Of a stretch of DNA of 64,000 nucleotides, positions 1 through 34,593 are shown in pieces. The position numbers were made by a program, and so were the translations under genes. The stretch comes from Mesostigma viride (taxonomy: Eukaryota; Streptophyta; Mesostigmatophyceae; Mesostigmatales; Mesostigmataceae). The stretch covers positions 776,653 through 840,652 of the forward strand of contig RPFO01000156.1 of assembly GCA_009746045.1 (NCBI GenBank). The letters run 5' to 3'. The notes under the pieces are model-generated. The model worked only from the letters and a program-made list of their open reading frames with translations. It had not been told where the DNA came from and searched no databases. The stretch's first letter is position 1, and the number at the start of each line of letters is the position of its first letter.

Positions 1-3000
1 GCTGGAGCTCATCACTCCCCGCCGCTTGCGGTAGAGGCTGTACGGCCGGTCGGGTGCCAACCCCAGGTCACTGTTCGTTAGGCGTGCACCTGTGATGCTG
101 TTTCTTTTACGGAAGACGCTGAATGGCCTGGCGGGAGGCAGCAGAAACACACGTGATGAACGGTTGGAGCTGGCAATTGTTGACCGCTTCCGGTATAGGC
201 TGTACGGCCGGTCGGGTGCCAGGCCCAGGTCACTGCTCGTTAGGCGTGCACCCGTGATGCTGTTTCTTTTCTGGAAGACGCTTAACGGCCTGGCGGGCGG
301 CAGCAGAAACACCCGCGAAGACAGGCTAGACGCCGTAACCACCGGCCGCTTGCGGTAGACGCTGTATGGCCGTTCCGGAGCCAGCACCAGGGCCAGATCA
401 GTGGTCGTCACCCCCCGGCCTGAAATCCTGGCCTTCCGCTGGAAGACGCTGAACGGCCTGGCGGGAGGCAGCAGAAACACCCGCGAAGACAGGCTAGACG
501 CCGTAACCACCGGCCGCTTGCGGTAGACGCTGTATGGCCGTTCCGGAGCCAGCACCAGGGCCAGATCAGTGGTCGTCACCCCCCGGCCTGAAATCCTGGC
601 CTTCCGCTGGAAGACGCTGAACGGCCTGGCGGGAGGCAGCAGAAACACCCGCGAAGACAAGCTAGACACCGTAACCACCGGCCGCTTGCGATAGACGCTG
701 TGTGGCCGTTCCGGAGCAAGCGCCAGGGCCAGATCAGTGGTCGTCACCCCCCGGCCTGAAATCCTGGCCTTCCGCTGGAAGACGCTGAACGGCCTGGCGG
801 GAGGCAGCAGAAACACCCGCGAAGACAAGCTAGACACCGTAACCACCGGCCGCTTGCGGTAGACGCTGTATGGCCGTTCCGGAGCAAGCGCCAGGGCCAG
901 ATCAGTGGTCGTCACCCCCCGGCCTGAAATCCTGGCCTTCCGCTGGAAGGCGCTGAACGGCCTGGCGGGCGGCAGCAGAAAATCGCGCGATGAGAGGGTG
1001 AACCCTGCCACTGCTGATCGCTTCCGGTAGACGCTGTACGGGCGCTCGGGCGGGAGCATGAGGGCAAAGTCCCTGGCCGAGAGCCCCTTGCCTGCGATCC
1101 TGGTCTTCCTCTGGAAGACGCTAAGAGGTCTCGCAGGCGGCAGCAAATACTCGGATGACAAGAGGGTCGAGCTCGTGAAGGTTGGTCGTTTCCGGTACAC
1201 ACTGTGCGGCCGCTCAGGTGCCATCGGAAGGTCCCTGGACGAAAACCCGGACCCTGGCCCCGCCAGCCGCTTGAGCAAGACACTGGGCGAGGTAGCTGGG
1301 GTGGTGGGGGCGTCCAACCGCGCCGCGCCAGGGGAGATGTTAAATGGCCGCTTCTTGTACTCGCTGTAGGGGCGTGCGGGGGGCAGGCTGAGCGCTGCAT
1401 TTACCATGTCGCCCAGGATCGTGGACGGGCGGGGGATGGCATGGTCCTGGGACGGGGGGGAAGGGGGGAGGGGCGGAGCCCATGAGGCAGAGGCGGCGGC
1501 GGTTGGGGGTGCTGGCTTCTTGCCAAAGATGCTGTCGGGTCGGACGGGGGACCCTGGGAACGCAGCCTGGGCCGGCGGCTCCTCGCGGGTATCCTGTGGG
1601 AGGGGCCAAGTGGCAGAGGGATGATGACAGGTGGCGGAGGCCAGCATGGGATTGGGAGAAAGAAATCGTCAAATTACTTTACGGGGTCAAAGTTTACAGC
1701 CATGTGCTTTTGGAAGCTCCAAGGAAACGTAGCAAGGGGGGTTCTTCTTAGTCACATAACATAGCAATCATATCTCTTGTTCATGATATAACATCGCAAG
1801 GGGATTTCTTGTTAGCGACATAACACCGCAAGGGGATGTTTTTGTTAGTGACACAACGTACCAAGGGGGTTTCTTGTTAGTCACATTACATGTGTACAAG
1901 CCAGGGAGTGCTTGACAACGCTCACGTCCCACCCAAATGGGAAGCACTTGGCTAATCAACTAACTCGCTACTCAACGCAATTACATGGCATCCTGTAAAA
2001 AATTGTTGTTGCCAAGTCAATGGTGCAGGCAGGCAGAAAAAAATTGCTCACAGTAAGCCGCAGTGGCCAATCGACCCACCCACCCAGTCACCCACCCACC
2101 CACCCACCCACCCACCCACCCGCCCGCCCGCCCGCCTGCCCGCCCGCCCGCCCGCCCGCCCGCCCGCCCGCCCGCCCGCCCGCCCGCCCGCCCGCCGCCC
2201 GCCCGCCGCCCGCCGCCCCCGCCCGCCCGCCCGCCCGCCCGCCCGCCCGCCCGCCCGCCGCCCACCCACCCACCCACCCACCCACCCACCCACCCATCTG
2301 CAGTCCTGCTAATTGTCAACCCACCCATTAAGGGCATGGATAGTGCCGTCTATGCACACACCGCTGTCTCGGCATTCCCGTATGGCGTCATGAAAAACTG
2401 CTGCAAACATAAGAGAATGGGCTCAAGCAGATGCACACCTATGCACAATCCATGGCTGGATCACATGGGCAATCACAAGTAATCACCGGGTCAACCACCT
2501 GGGCAATCACCTGGGCACTTGCTGTGTTACTCACCGGCGCTGTCATCGGCCTCTTCTTGTACACAGACAGCGGGCGTGGCGGCGGCGCGGGCAGGGCCGC
2601 CGATGGGGATGCCCCATCCACCATGGCAGCACTGCTTAGGCTAGGGCGCCTCTTCTTGTAGATCGAGAAAGGGCGCGGAGGAGCACTGGGCGTGATGACA
2701 GACTTCTTGCTATACACTGACAAGGGCCGAGGGGGGGCCTGGATGCCAGCAGAAGGCGGTGGAGGCGTGGCAGGAGCAGCACGGGCCAGCTGAAACACCA
2801 TAGGCCGGAAGACGGGCGCACCCGCGGGTGGGACCAGATCGTCTGGCTTCACCGTGATCGTGCCCAATTTTTTGAGGGTTTCCAGCGGGCGGAACACCGG
2901 CGGCGGCGCAGAAGGCTCTCCGTCCAGGCTCGCTAGGATGCTTCCGGACTTCTTGCGGGGCGGCTGCGGAACATGAGATCTAGCCGGGAGACGAGGCCGC

Positions 3001-3173
3001 CCAATGATGCGGCTCCCCCAAAACGGAGATAAGCGGGAATGCTTTGCTGGCAGCTTACACAACGACGATTCCGCCGGCAAGGACGACGGGGAAGACATCA
3101 GGCCGTTGAGCGAGTTGCCATTGCCGCGCCAAACGGAGCTGTGCTGCCACGAAAGAGCTGCGGTAGACTGCAT
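1..3173 (-). CDS. Tandem RPxSVYKKR-motif repeat protein, partial (3' end outside window)
   Basis: I do not recognise this family. Exon 1 is 3173-2535 (213 codons) and ends at a GTGAGT donor. A 941-bp intron ends in CTCCCACAG, and exon 2 runs from 1593 through the left edge; both junctions are phase 0. Exon 1 holds two FRP motifs and then three spaced motifs (RPLSVYSKK, RPFSIYKKRRPS, RPLSVYKKRP) separated by Pro/Ala linkers. Exon 2 adds a related SIFGKKP, RPYSEYKKRP, RPHSVYRKRP, and then a 54-56 residue repeat alternating RPYSVYRKRP with RPFSVFQRKA. The frame stays open across all copies, so the repeat is coding. The protein is basic, with no membrane segment or globular domain visible. Serine follows R-P-x in each motif, so it could be a phosphorylated scaffold or microtubule-binding array; that is inference. 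An in-frame upstream ATG at 3293 is an alternative start. Confidence 0.72.
15..1050 (-). repeat. In-frame 168-bp coding repeat (56 residues per unit)
   Basis: The block around TGAAATCCTGGCC recurs at 421, 589, 757 and 925, exactly 168 bp apart, and the flanking copies at either side are more diverged (162-168 bp). Each unit encodes two half-repeats on the minus strand, one with RPYSVYRKRP and one with RPFSVFQRKA. The central copies are nearly identical, so they expanded recently. Confidence 0.9.
2066..2297. repeat. (CCCA)n/(CCCG)n tetranucleotide array in intron
   Basis: A mirror-like arrangement of CCCA copies, then CCCG copies, then CCCA copies fills the middle of the intron of the left-edge gene. 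It is open in several frames only because of its composition. Confidence 0.92.
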
Positions 3174-4563
3174 TTTGAGGCCTTGATGATTGCGAACGTT
3201 TAGGAACGCTTGGGGAAAGATACCAGAATCTAGGCTTTCAGCATACTTGGGAGGGGACATGCATGACAGTAGCAGCCTTCCTCGCCCACGCACGCCATTT
3301 CGTTGCTATGCAGGACGCCAACATGCGGGTTATCGACGACCAACCGGTAAGCAAGCAAGGCAGACGACCATGTCATTACGATAGACTTGCAAGGGTGTTT
3401 AAGCGTGCAGAGATGCTCCTCCCTCTGCATGCATGAAAACACTGACGATGGCTGGCCCCTGCAGAGGGGGCTTTGCCTCACAGATCCTGGAAAAAGCTGG
3501 GTACGCTGGACGCTGCCAGCTAGAAGCTAATTCAACCAGATTTATACGTCATGTTGACAGGCGAGCCATGACAAAATAGACGTGATTAAAGTCGCGATAT
3601 GACGGCAATAAATAATAAATTCGGATATCACGTGCCGTGTCCTAGGGAGAACGTTGGGCGCGTAGATCCTACTGCTGTAACGGGCCAAGCACAGTTGCCT
3701 AATAAATGGCGGGCCAGGGCGGGCCTCCGGTAGTCCAGTGACCAGTTTCAGTTTGAGCGCACCATCTCGTAAGTGACTCGTGCAAGGCATGATGGGATCC
3801 TGGTCCAACAGAAACTTGGTTTCCCCCCCCCAAACCCGAAAAGGAAAGTTAACTTGCGTTGTACACGTCGGATTTCTGACATCCTGGACACGGGGGCAAC
3901 TACATGTACACTAAAACTCACGAAAATCGGTTATTGCGACAAAGGGAAAAGTAAAATCCGAGCGTTATCCGTACCTCTCTGCCAGATTCTACAGGATTCC
4001 ATGCGCTGACCCGCGCCGACCAAGCTTTGTTCTTTGGGTTCGGGTTGGGCGTCTCAAGTCCCAACAGCTTCCCAGTTCCCAGTTCCGCGGGCTGGGTTGT
4101 ACGCCGAGGGGCGGCGGAACGTTTGTGCAGTAAGGATATTGTGGCAGTACAGATATCGATACACTGGGATGATCTTATACTACAAACATGCCACCGCTCA
4201 AATGGTCGGTACTGTAATCCGCACAGGTGGCTGGCATTGGAGTTGCAGGCTTGCAAGTTGCAGCGATACATCAGCATGGCGATTGGCGAAGGCTCAAGGC
4301 TTGGACTGCGGACGTAAGAAGAATGCATATAGCCAAGCCCACGGGTGACTGACCACGGGCAGGGCGGCGTCCATGGCCACGTGCAGCCACATAAGCTGGT
4401 GCACATTCCATTGAAGACTCGCGGAAACAACCTGTATTTATTGACCAGGGAAACCAGTGCTGATGTTTGTTACAGGAATGGGGTGGAAACTGGAGTGAGT
4501 ACTTAATTTTTCGGTGGACACATAGAAATAAAATATAGCATTTCCTGATCCATTTTGGCAGCC
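3174..4563. promoter_or_regulatory. Divergent intergenic region between the motif-repeat gene and NAA15
   Basis: About 1.4 kb separates the likely start codons of two divergent genes, so it should hold both promoters and both 5' leaders. I see no convincing TATA box, no conserved gene and no long low-complexity array here. The role is inferred from position only. Confidence 0.45.
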
Positions 4564-28797
<24,234 letters not shown>

Positions 28798-28931
28798 AGT
28801 GCCACTCTCCTGCCCCCAAAGTACTATGGAGCTCTCCCTCCTCCCAATGACGGCATGATTGCCCCCTGCTGCACCAAAGCATATCCCTGACATGGAGTAC
28901 AAGGGTATGTGGGTCGTGGGGAGGCGATCAT

Positions 28932-28936
28932 TGTAA
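28932..28936 (+). terminator. TGTAA poly(A) signal of NAA15
   Basis: TGTAA, the canonical polyadenylation signal of volvocine and related green algae, lies 135 bases after the NAA15 stop codon. Cleavage would be expected 10-20 bases further on. Confidence 0.6.
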
Positions 28937-28949
28937 GCTGGGGGGGCTT

Positions 28950-29530
28950 ATCTTAGTCAGCTACGTCCATAGAGTTAAGTTTCTTGTCTGGCTACCCTTG
29001 ACATCGGTAGGCCAGATTCATGGTATGGTTTATGCAACGCAGCCAACGGCTGACCGGGCTGTGGCTTAACCCAGTGAGAGAACTTCATGAAGGTGTCTGT
29101 GTCAAGGAGTATGCTAGTAGAGCCGCACATCAAGCCGGTTGTCCCAGATGCTCTTGCTGCCCAGATGCTGGCTGACGTTGTGGGCCGCATGGATGGATGC
29201 TCACTGTTTTTACAGATAGGGACTAGCAACAACGCTGTGTTGGATTGCAGCAGTTGTGCCAGTGGTACTGGTGCAGCTGTGCATGCAGCTAAAGGGAGCA
29301 TGCTGCTTGAAATAACCAATGTCCACCTTTCAATAATAATGGGTCAACAAAGCTTCGTGACTAGATAGGTCCGTGTAAAAGGTTCAATATTTTCCAATTT
29401 AATTTTATTCCAAGAAATCAATTATGTAAACAAAACATTGCATGCACTCAACGATTCATGCCACCATCACTCAATGTATAGCTGCGCGATCATTGATGTA
29501 TCACAAAGATGTAAATGATACCTCGATGAT
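28950..29530. other. Intergenic, no supported gene
   Basis: A 93-codon plus-strand frame at 29087-29368 has no recognisable domain. I do not call it a gene. Confidence 0.5.
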
Positions 29531-29551
29531 TGACCGGCCACGCAGCACTTC

Positions 29552-29852
29552 ATTCGGTCGGTCGGTCGGTCGGTCGGTCGGTCGGTCGGTCGGTCGGTTG
29601 GTCACTCACTCACTCACTCACTCACTCACTCACTCACTCACTCACTCACTCACTCACTCACTCACTCACTCACCCACCCACCCACCCACCCACCCACCCA
29701 CCCACCCACCCACCCACCCACCCACCCACCCACCCACCCACCCACCCACCCACCCACCCACCCACCCACCCACCCACCCACCCACCCACTCACTCACTCA
29801 CTCACTCACTCACTCACTCACTCACTCACTCACTCACTCACTCACTCACTCA
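29552..29852. repeat. Block of tetranucleotide arrays (GGTC)n, (ACTC)n, (ACCC)n, (ACTC)n
   Basis: GGTC units change to ACTC at ~29605, to ACCC at ~29672 and back to ACTC at ~29788. Each switch is a one-base change in the unit. Confidence 0.95.
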
Positions 29853-29865
29853 TGCACTTATTCAT

Positions 29866-29886
29866 TCATTCGTTCGTTCGATCGTT

Positions 29887-29917
<31 letters not shown>

Positions 29918-30283
29918 TCGTTCGTTCGTTCGTTCGTTCGTTCGTTCGTTCGTTCGTTCGTTCGTTCGTTCGTTCGTTCGTTCGTTCGTTCGTTCGTTCG
30001 TTCGTTCGTTCGTTCGTTCGTTCGTTCGTTCGTTCGTTCGTTCGTTCGTTCGTTCGTTCGTTCGTTCGTTCGTTCGTTCGTTCGTTCGTTCGTTCGTTCG
30101 TTCGTTCGTTCGTTCGTTCGTTCGTTCGTTCGTTCGTTCGTTCGTTCGTTCGTTCGTTCGTTCGTTCGTTCGTTCGTTCGTTCGTTCGTTCGTTCGTTCG
30201 TTCGTTCGTTCGTTCGTTCGTTCGTTCGTTCGTTCGTTCGTTCGTTCGTTCGTTCGTTCGTTCGTTCGTTCGTTCGTTCGTTC
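29866..30283. repeat. (TTCG)n array, about 100 copies
   Basis: Almost perfect TTCG tetranucleotides, with a few ATCG/CTCG variants at the left end. It continues into ATTC/ATGC units. Such a run is open in every frame and should not be read as protein. Confidence 0.96.
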
Positions 30284-30333
30284 ATTCATGCATGCATTCA
30301 TTAATTCGCTCATTCACTCATTCATTCATTCAA

Positions 30334-30617
30334 TAGGTGCTAAAGCTAAGGTCCATTGGAGTGCCTTCCTACCAGAGAAACAAGTTTATTACAATAAGTT
30401 TGTGCAGGATTTAAGGTAACTGTTGAGCCTAGCCACACCCTCACAATAATTGTGCAAGTCATTGTCAAGTTAGGCCAGTTCACCATGCTGGGGCCCTGCA
30501 CGTGCCCCCTTGGTCCAATCTTGTCCCCAACAGCAGCGAGGGTGGGTGGGTGGGAGCTGCAAAAAGGCCTCTCTACGTTCACCACACCACTCTAAGTACG
30601 GTGTGAAAATTCAGAAA
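30334..30617 (+). repeat. Dispersed ~285-bp repeat, copy 1
   Basis: Runs from GGTGCTAAAGCTAAGGTCC to GTACGGTGTGAAAAT. It matches copy 2 at 32766-33050 in direct orientation with scattered substitutions and small indels. It has no long ORF. Its left end abuts the tetranucleotide block. Confidence 0.85.
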
Positions 30618-30837
30618 CCAAAGCACATGTGTCAAGGCGCCGCACCCCCCTGGGCGCGGTTGCCAGTAGGCACTAGTACCTGCGCAACGCCGATCCCCTT
30701 CTTTCTAGTCCTATGTAACAACAAGCACCTCACATGGTGTAAGTGCATGACGTACGGTAGAACTATGCTACAGGCGGCAGGTCGGCCCCATTCGAGCCCG
30801 CCGCAACATAACTATAAAATGAGCGGAAAGCTAAAAA

Positions 30838-31338
30838 ATAAATTCATTCATTCATTCATTCATTCATTCATTCATTCATTCATTCATTCATTCATTCATT
30901 CATTCATTCATTCATTCATATATTCACACACTCACTCACGCACCGGCACGCACGCACGCACGCACGCACACACTCTGACATTCATTCATTCATCCATCCA
31001 TCCATCCATCCATTCGTTCGTTCGTTCGTTCGTTCATTCGTTCGTTCGTTCGTTCGTTCGTTCGTTCGTTCGTTCGTTCGTTCGTTCGTTCGTTCGTTCG
31101 TTCGTTCGTTCGTTCGTTCGTTCGTTCGTTCGTTCGTTCGTTCGTTCGTTCGTTCGTTCGTTCGTTCGTTCGTTCGTTCGTTCGTTCGTTCGTTCGTTCG
31201 TTCGTTCGTTCGTTCGTTCGTTCGTTCGTTCGTTCGTTCGTTCGTTCGTTCGTTCGTTCGTTCGTTCGTTCGTTCGTTCGTTCGTTCGTTCGTTCGATCG
31301 TTCGTTCGTTCGTTCGTTCGTTCGTTCGTTCGTTCATT
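30838..31338. repeat. (ATTC)n, (CACG)n, (ATCC)n and (TTCG)n tetranucleotide arrays
   Basis: ATTC copies at 30841-30918, CACGCACG at 30940-30970, ATCC at 30985-31012, then about 80 TTCG copies at 31014-31335. This repeats the architecture of the 29.6-30.3 kb block. Confidence 0.94.
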
Positions 31339-31451
31339 CATTAATCCCTGATTGATGCACAGCAAGAAGGGGGCAGGAACGACCCCTTCTCAATCTCAAT
31401 GCCTGAAAGGCAAGCCGGCAACAGCTTCAAAGTTTGTATATATATTATAAT

Positions 31452-32289
31452 AATATAATTACTTACAGCAGAGTGAAATCACTCAAACCAAAGCAAACGC
31501 CCAGCTATAAACCTCTATACAGATCCATGTCAAATCTCTATACTACGATAAGACCAATGGAAACTCCTAACGGGAGGAACCTAATAGCCCTGCTGCACCG
31601 CAAAATCAGCCCGCGTACGGCGGAGCATGATGTCAGCCATGGCCCGAGTCAGCGCCACCGACAAGCGCTGACGCCAATATGACGTCCAGGTCCGCGCCGA
31701 CCATGAGGCCCGCTGGCCCTCCAGGTCCAGCCGGTCCTCCCGGAGCCGGCAACACTCCTTGAAGAAGGCGGAGGTCAGGGGCCCCATGGCCCCAAACTCC
31801 TCCAGGACAAAGGGCACCACACGATGGTGCCCGACGTCGCCGTAGGCCAGGAGCTTGGCCCGCTCCGCCCGGTCCGCCGTGTAACCTGCCGTGAGGGAGG
31901 CCCCAGCCACGTGGCTAAGAGCCAAGGGCCGCGCCACCGAAACGTCGATAAGCAGATGCCGGCCACCCCCCTCAAAGTCCAGCACCACGATGTCAGGCCG
32001 GTGGTTGGGGGAATAGAAGGCAGCGCCATCCGCATCCTCGGACCGGATGTTCGCGTGGGGGAAAACCGACCGAATCATGGCGAGCACCACCGTCAGGAGG
32101 ACAGTGTGCAAATACAAATACCAATTCTGATTCTGTTGGCCCCCCATAAATATATATTAGGTTCCTCCCGTTAGGCGTTTCCATTGGTCTTATCGTAGTA
32201 TAGAGCTTTGACATGGCTCTGTATATAGGTTTATAGCTGGGTGTTTGCTTTGGTTTGAGTGATTTCACTCTGCTGTAAGTAATTATATT
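31452..32289. mobile_element. ~840-bp element with ~135-bp inverted terminal repeats
   Basis: The sequence from AATATAATTACTTACAGCAG to GGGAGGAACCTAATA at 31452-31586 recurs inverted at 32155-32289 with about ten differences. The interior is almost wholly one minus-strand ORF (31581-32147). The ends are AT-rich and I cannot fix a target-site duplication, so the exact termini are uncertain. Confidence 0.75.
31581..32147 (-). pseudogene. Restriction-like endonuclease (PD-(D/E)xK)-type domain, fragment
   Basis: The 188-codon frame encodes RPDIVVLDFEGGGRHLLIDVSV, matching the RPD..12-15..D core of the restriction-like endonuclease found at the C-terminus of some non-LTR retrotransposons (R2-like and the Dualen/RandI class of green algae). 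It is followed by a lysine in AERAKLLAYG and a helical VPFVLEEFGAMG segment. No reverse transcriptase precedes it here, and it sits wholly inside inverted repeats, so it is a captured or truncated domain. Family assignment rests on motif reading only. Confidence 0.55.
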
Positions 32290-32301
32290 TTTAAATATAT
32301 A

Positions 32302-32731
32302 TTCACCTTTGCGGAGTGCCTGATCAGAATATACGCTTGGCTGATTTCGATAGTACCGGCTACGCCCCCTTCTACTAAAAAGAAGGTTTCAGCCGTGTTC
32401 AGCCCGTCTCACGGTGCGAGACTGAACAAGTCTCGCGTGCAGACACGTGTGTAGTACTCCTACACACAGATCTCGAGTGATTTATCTAGTACCAAATCCG
32501 AAAGGCTTGCATCACTCTCCGGACAGGAGAACTTTTGCGGATGACTGTAGGTGTAAGTTGGCGATGCCATGGTAACCGGAGACGTCCGTCCTATAGTCAG
32601 CAAAATTGGTGCGAGAGGTCCCCAGTTCGATTCCGGTCGGATTCATTTGCAGATCGCGTTTTTCCGCGTTTTCCGCGGCCCGGCACTGAACGCAATGGTT
32701 TTCACCTTTGCGGAGTGCCTGATCAGAATAT
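32302..32731 (+). mobile_element. Possible tRNA-derived SINE flanked by a 30-bp direct repeat
   Basis: TTCACCTTTGCGGAGTGCCT and the following GATCAGAATAT occur at 32302 and again at 32700. The interval contains CAGTTCGATTCC (~32627), close to the Pol III B box, and an upstream TTGGCGATGCCATGG (~32557), a weak A box. The T-stem pairs poorly, so a functional tRNA is excluded. Confidence 0.35.
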
Positions 32732-32765
32732 ATTCATTGAGAATGATAAATAGGTGCCTTCCTAC

Positions 32766-33050
32766 CATAGGTGCTGAAGCTAAGGTCCATTGGAGTGCCT
32801 TCCTACCAGAGAAATAGGTTTAGTACAATAAGTGTGTGCAGGCTTTAACAGTTGAGCCTAGCCACACCCTCAAAATCATTGTACAAGTCATTGTCAAGTT
32901 AGGCCAGTTTACCATGCTGGGGCCCAGCACATGCCCCCTTGGTCCAATCTTGTCCCCAACAGCAGCGAGGGTGGGTGGGCAGTGGGAGCTGCAAAAAGGC
33001 CTCCCTAGCTACGTTCACCACACCACTAAGTACGGTGTGAAAATGAAAAT
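32766..33050 (+). repeat. Dispersed ~285-bp repeat, copy 2
   Basis: Direct copy of 30334-30617. It ends at GTGTGAAAAT, where LINE reverse-transcriptase sequence begins, so the LINE copy is probably 5'-truncated into it. Confidence 0.85.
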
Positions 33051-33120
33051 CAGCGCCTGTCCGACCTGATTTATGCGGATGATACCACCCTCATAGTTGG
33101 GCGCCCAAGCACATTCAAAC

Positions 33121-33737
33121 CAGGGTTGGGCGTAAAAGGTTTTACGTTACGCGAACATTTAATTACGTTGACGTAATTACGTGTGTTTTACGTTACCCTT
33201 TACGTGGCAAAAATGGGCTCATATATAATGCCTTTACGTACGTCGTCCTTTACGTTGCCTTTCTACGTCATTTTACGCGTAAAAACGTAACGTAAAGTTG
33301 ACGTGACGTAAACCCGTGTGGGAATGGCGGCAGATGGTTGCAAGTGAAGGGGCTCTACTCAGTCTACTGTAGTTGAGTTGAGTTCAGTTTACTCCCGCGC
33401 CGGTGGTCCGACAGGGTGATTAATAGTGGATCCATAGGCTGGTCTCGGGGCTCTACTGTAGTGAGCTCTTGTAGGCCTAATGGCGCCGCATCGCGCCGCG
33501 TCGGCGGCGCGGCGCCAGGTGGTGCACGGACAGCAGTGTCTAGTTTTGGCCATGGAAATGGTGGAAAATCACATGGAAAATCATGAGATTTGTGCGGTTT
33601 CATGTTTTTACGTTACGTTACGTCTTTACGTTACGCACGTAAACCTTTACGTCGCCTTTTATGTTATACGTCACCCTTTTTCCATTTTACGTGTTTACGT
33701 TACGTCAACTCCTTGACCCCCTTTACGCCCAACCCTG
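33121..33737. mobile_element. hAT-type MITE, 617 bp, inside the LINE
   Basis: Terminal inverted repeats CAGGGTTGGGCGTAAA and TTTACGCCCAACCCTG bound the element. An 8-bp target duplication ATTCAAAC sits at 33113-33120 and 33738-33745, and 8 bp is diagnostic of hAT. The interior has no transposase and is rich in subterminal TTACGT/ACGTAA words, the usual pattern of hAT transposase-binding sites. Removing it restores the LINE frame. Confidence 0.93.
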
Positions 33738-34389
33738 ATTCAAACCTGGCTGGACTAACTGGGCTTGGAGGCGCGGCTGGGCTGTGGGGTTGGAGATTAG
33801 TGTAAAAAATAAGGCGGTGGTGATTGGGGCTACCAGTTGCCAGCCGAAGCCACGGCTATAGGCTGGACGGGACGGAGGTCCCGAACGTACGTTCCGTGAT
33901 CGCCTCATACTGCTGGGGAGCATGCAGCTCCCCGACACCGCCGATGATGTGGATGCACCCGTGCATCAGCCTGGCCTGGGCCAGGCTCCGCTCGCTCAAC
34001 CTCTCAGTACTGGCACTCGTTAAGGACCTGGGCGAGGACCGCAGGCGTGTGCTCTTCAAGGTCCTGGTCCTCACGGTGCTCGCCTACTATGGCGCCGAGG
34101 CATGGATGCTGACGGACGCGCTGGCCATCCGGCTGGACGGCACGGTTACCAGCATGCTTCGACAGGTCGTGAATGTAGGATTTTCCCCACAAAGGTCTTT
34201 ATAGTCTTTGCATAAGGGTATGCCTTGCATTTCGGACGAGATTAGGCAGCGTAGGATAGCATTCGTAGGACATCTAGCTCGCACTGCAGTCAGGTAGACA
34301 CTGACCTCGGTCTGGCCGGCCCCCAGCGGCTTGGCCAGCCAGGGCGGCATATCCTGACCTGTCCTGGCGCCCCAAGGACATTCCTACTA

Positions 34390-34593
34390 AGTAAGTAAGT
34401 AAGTACTTGCGTGTCATGCGCAAGGCATGCCACGGAGTACTATGCTAATCTCATTAGAAAAATAATTACACAAAAGTTTAAACAAATATCGTCTGCATCA
34501 TCCCCCAACCGTTAAGCACTAGATGGGGATGTAATCCTCATCCTACACTAATACTCATCCTACACTAATCCTCATCCTACACTAATACTCATC
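34390..34593 (-). mobile_element. (TTAC)n-tailed non-LTR retro-fragment, nested in the LINE
   Basis: An 11-bp target duplication CATTCCTACTA flanks it at 34379-34389 and 34594-34604. On the minus strand it ends in TACTTACTTACTTACTTA, a 3' microsatellite tail. The plus-side end carries several AT(C/A)CTCATCCTACACTA units. Deleting it joins the LINE frame exactly (WRPKDIPTRK). Confidence 0.85.

Noticed and set aside
912-1400. 162-codon minus-strand frame over the left-edge repeats
   Set aside because: It is a shifted frame of the real exon; the motif frame (RPYSVYRKR) is continuous and period-conserving, this one is not.
29442-31365. Phe-Val-Arg-Ser, Thr-Asn-Glu-Arg and His-Ser-Leu-Thr repeat proteins
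   Set aside because: Readings of pure tetranucleotide arrays; no flanking unique exon or splice pattern.
32540-32650. Functional tRNA gene
   Set aside because: B box present but T-stem mispairs and no acceptor stem or anticodon arm can be drawn.
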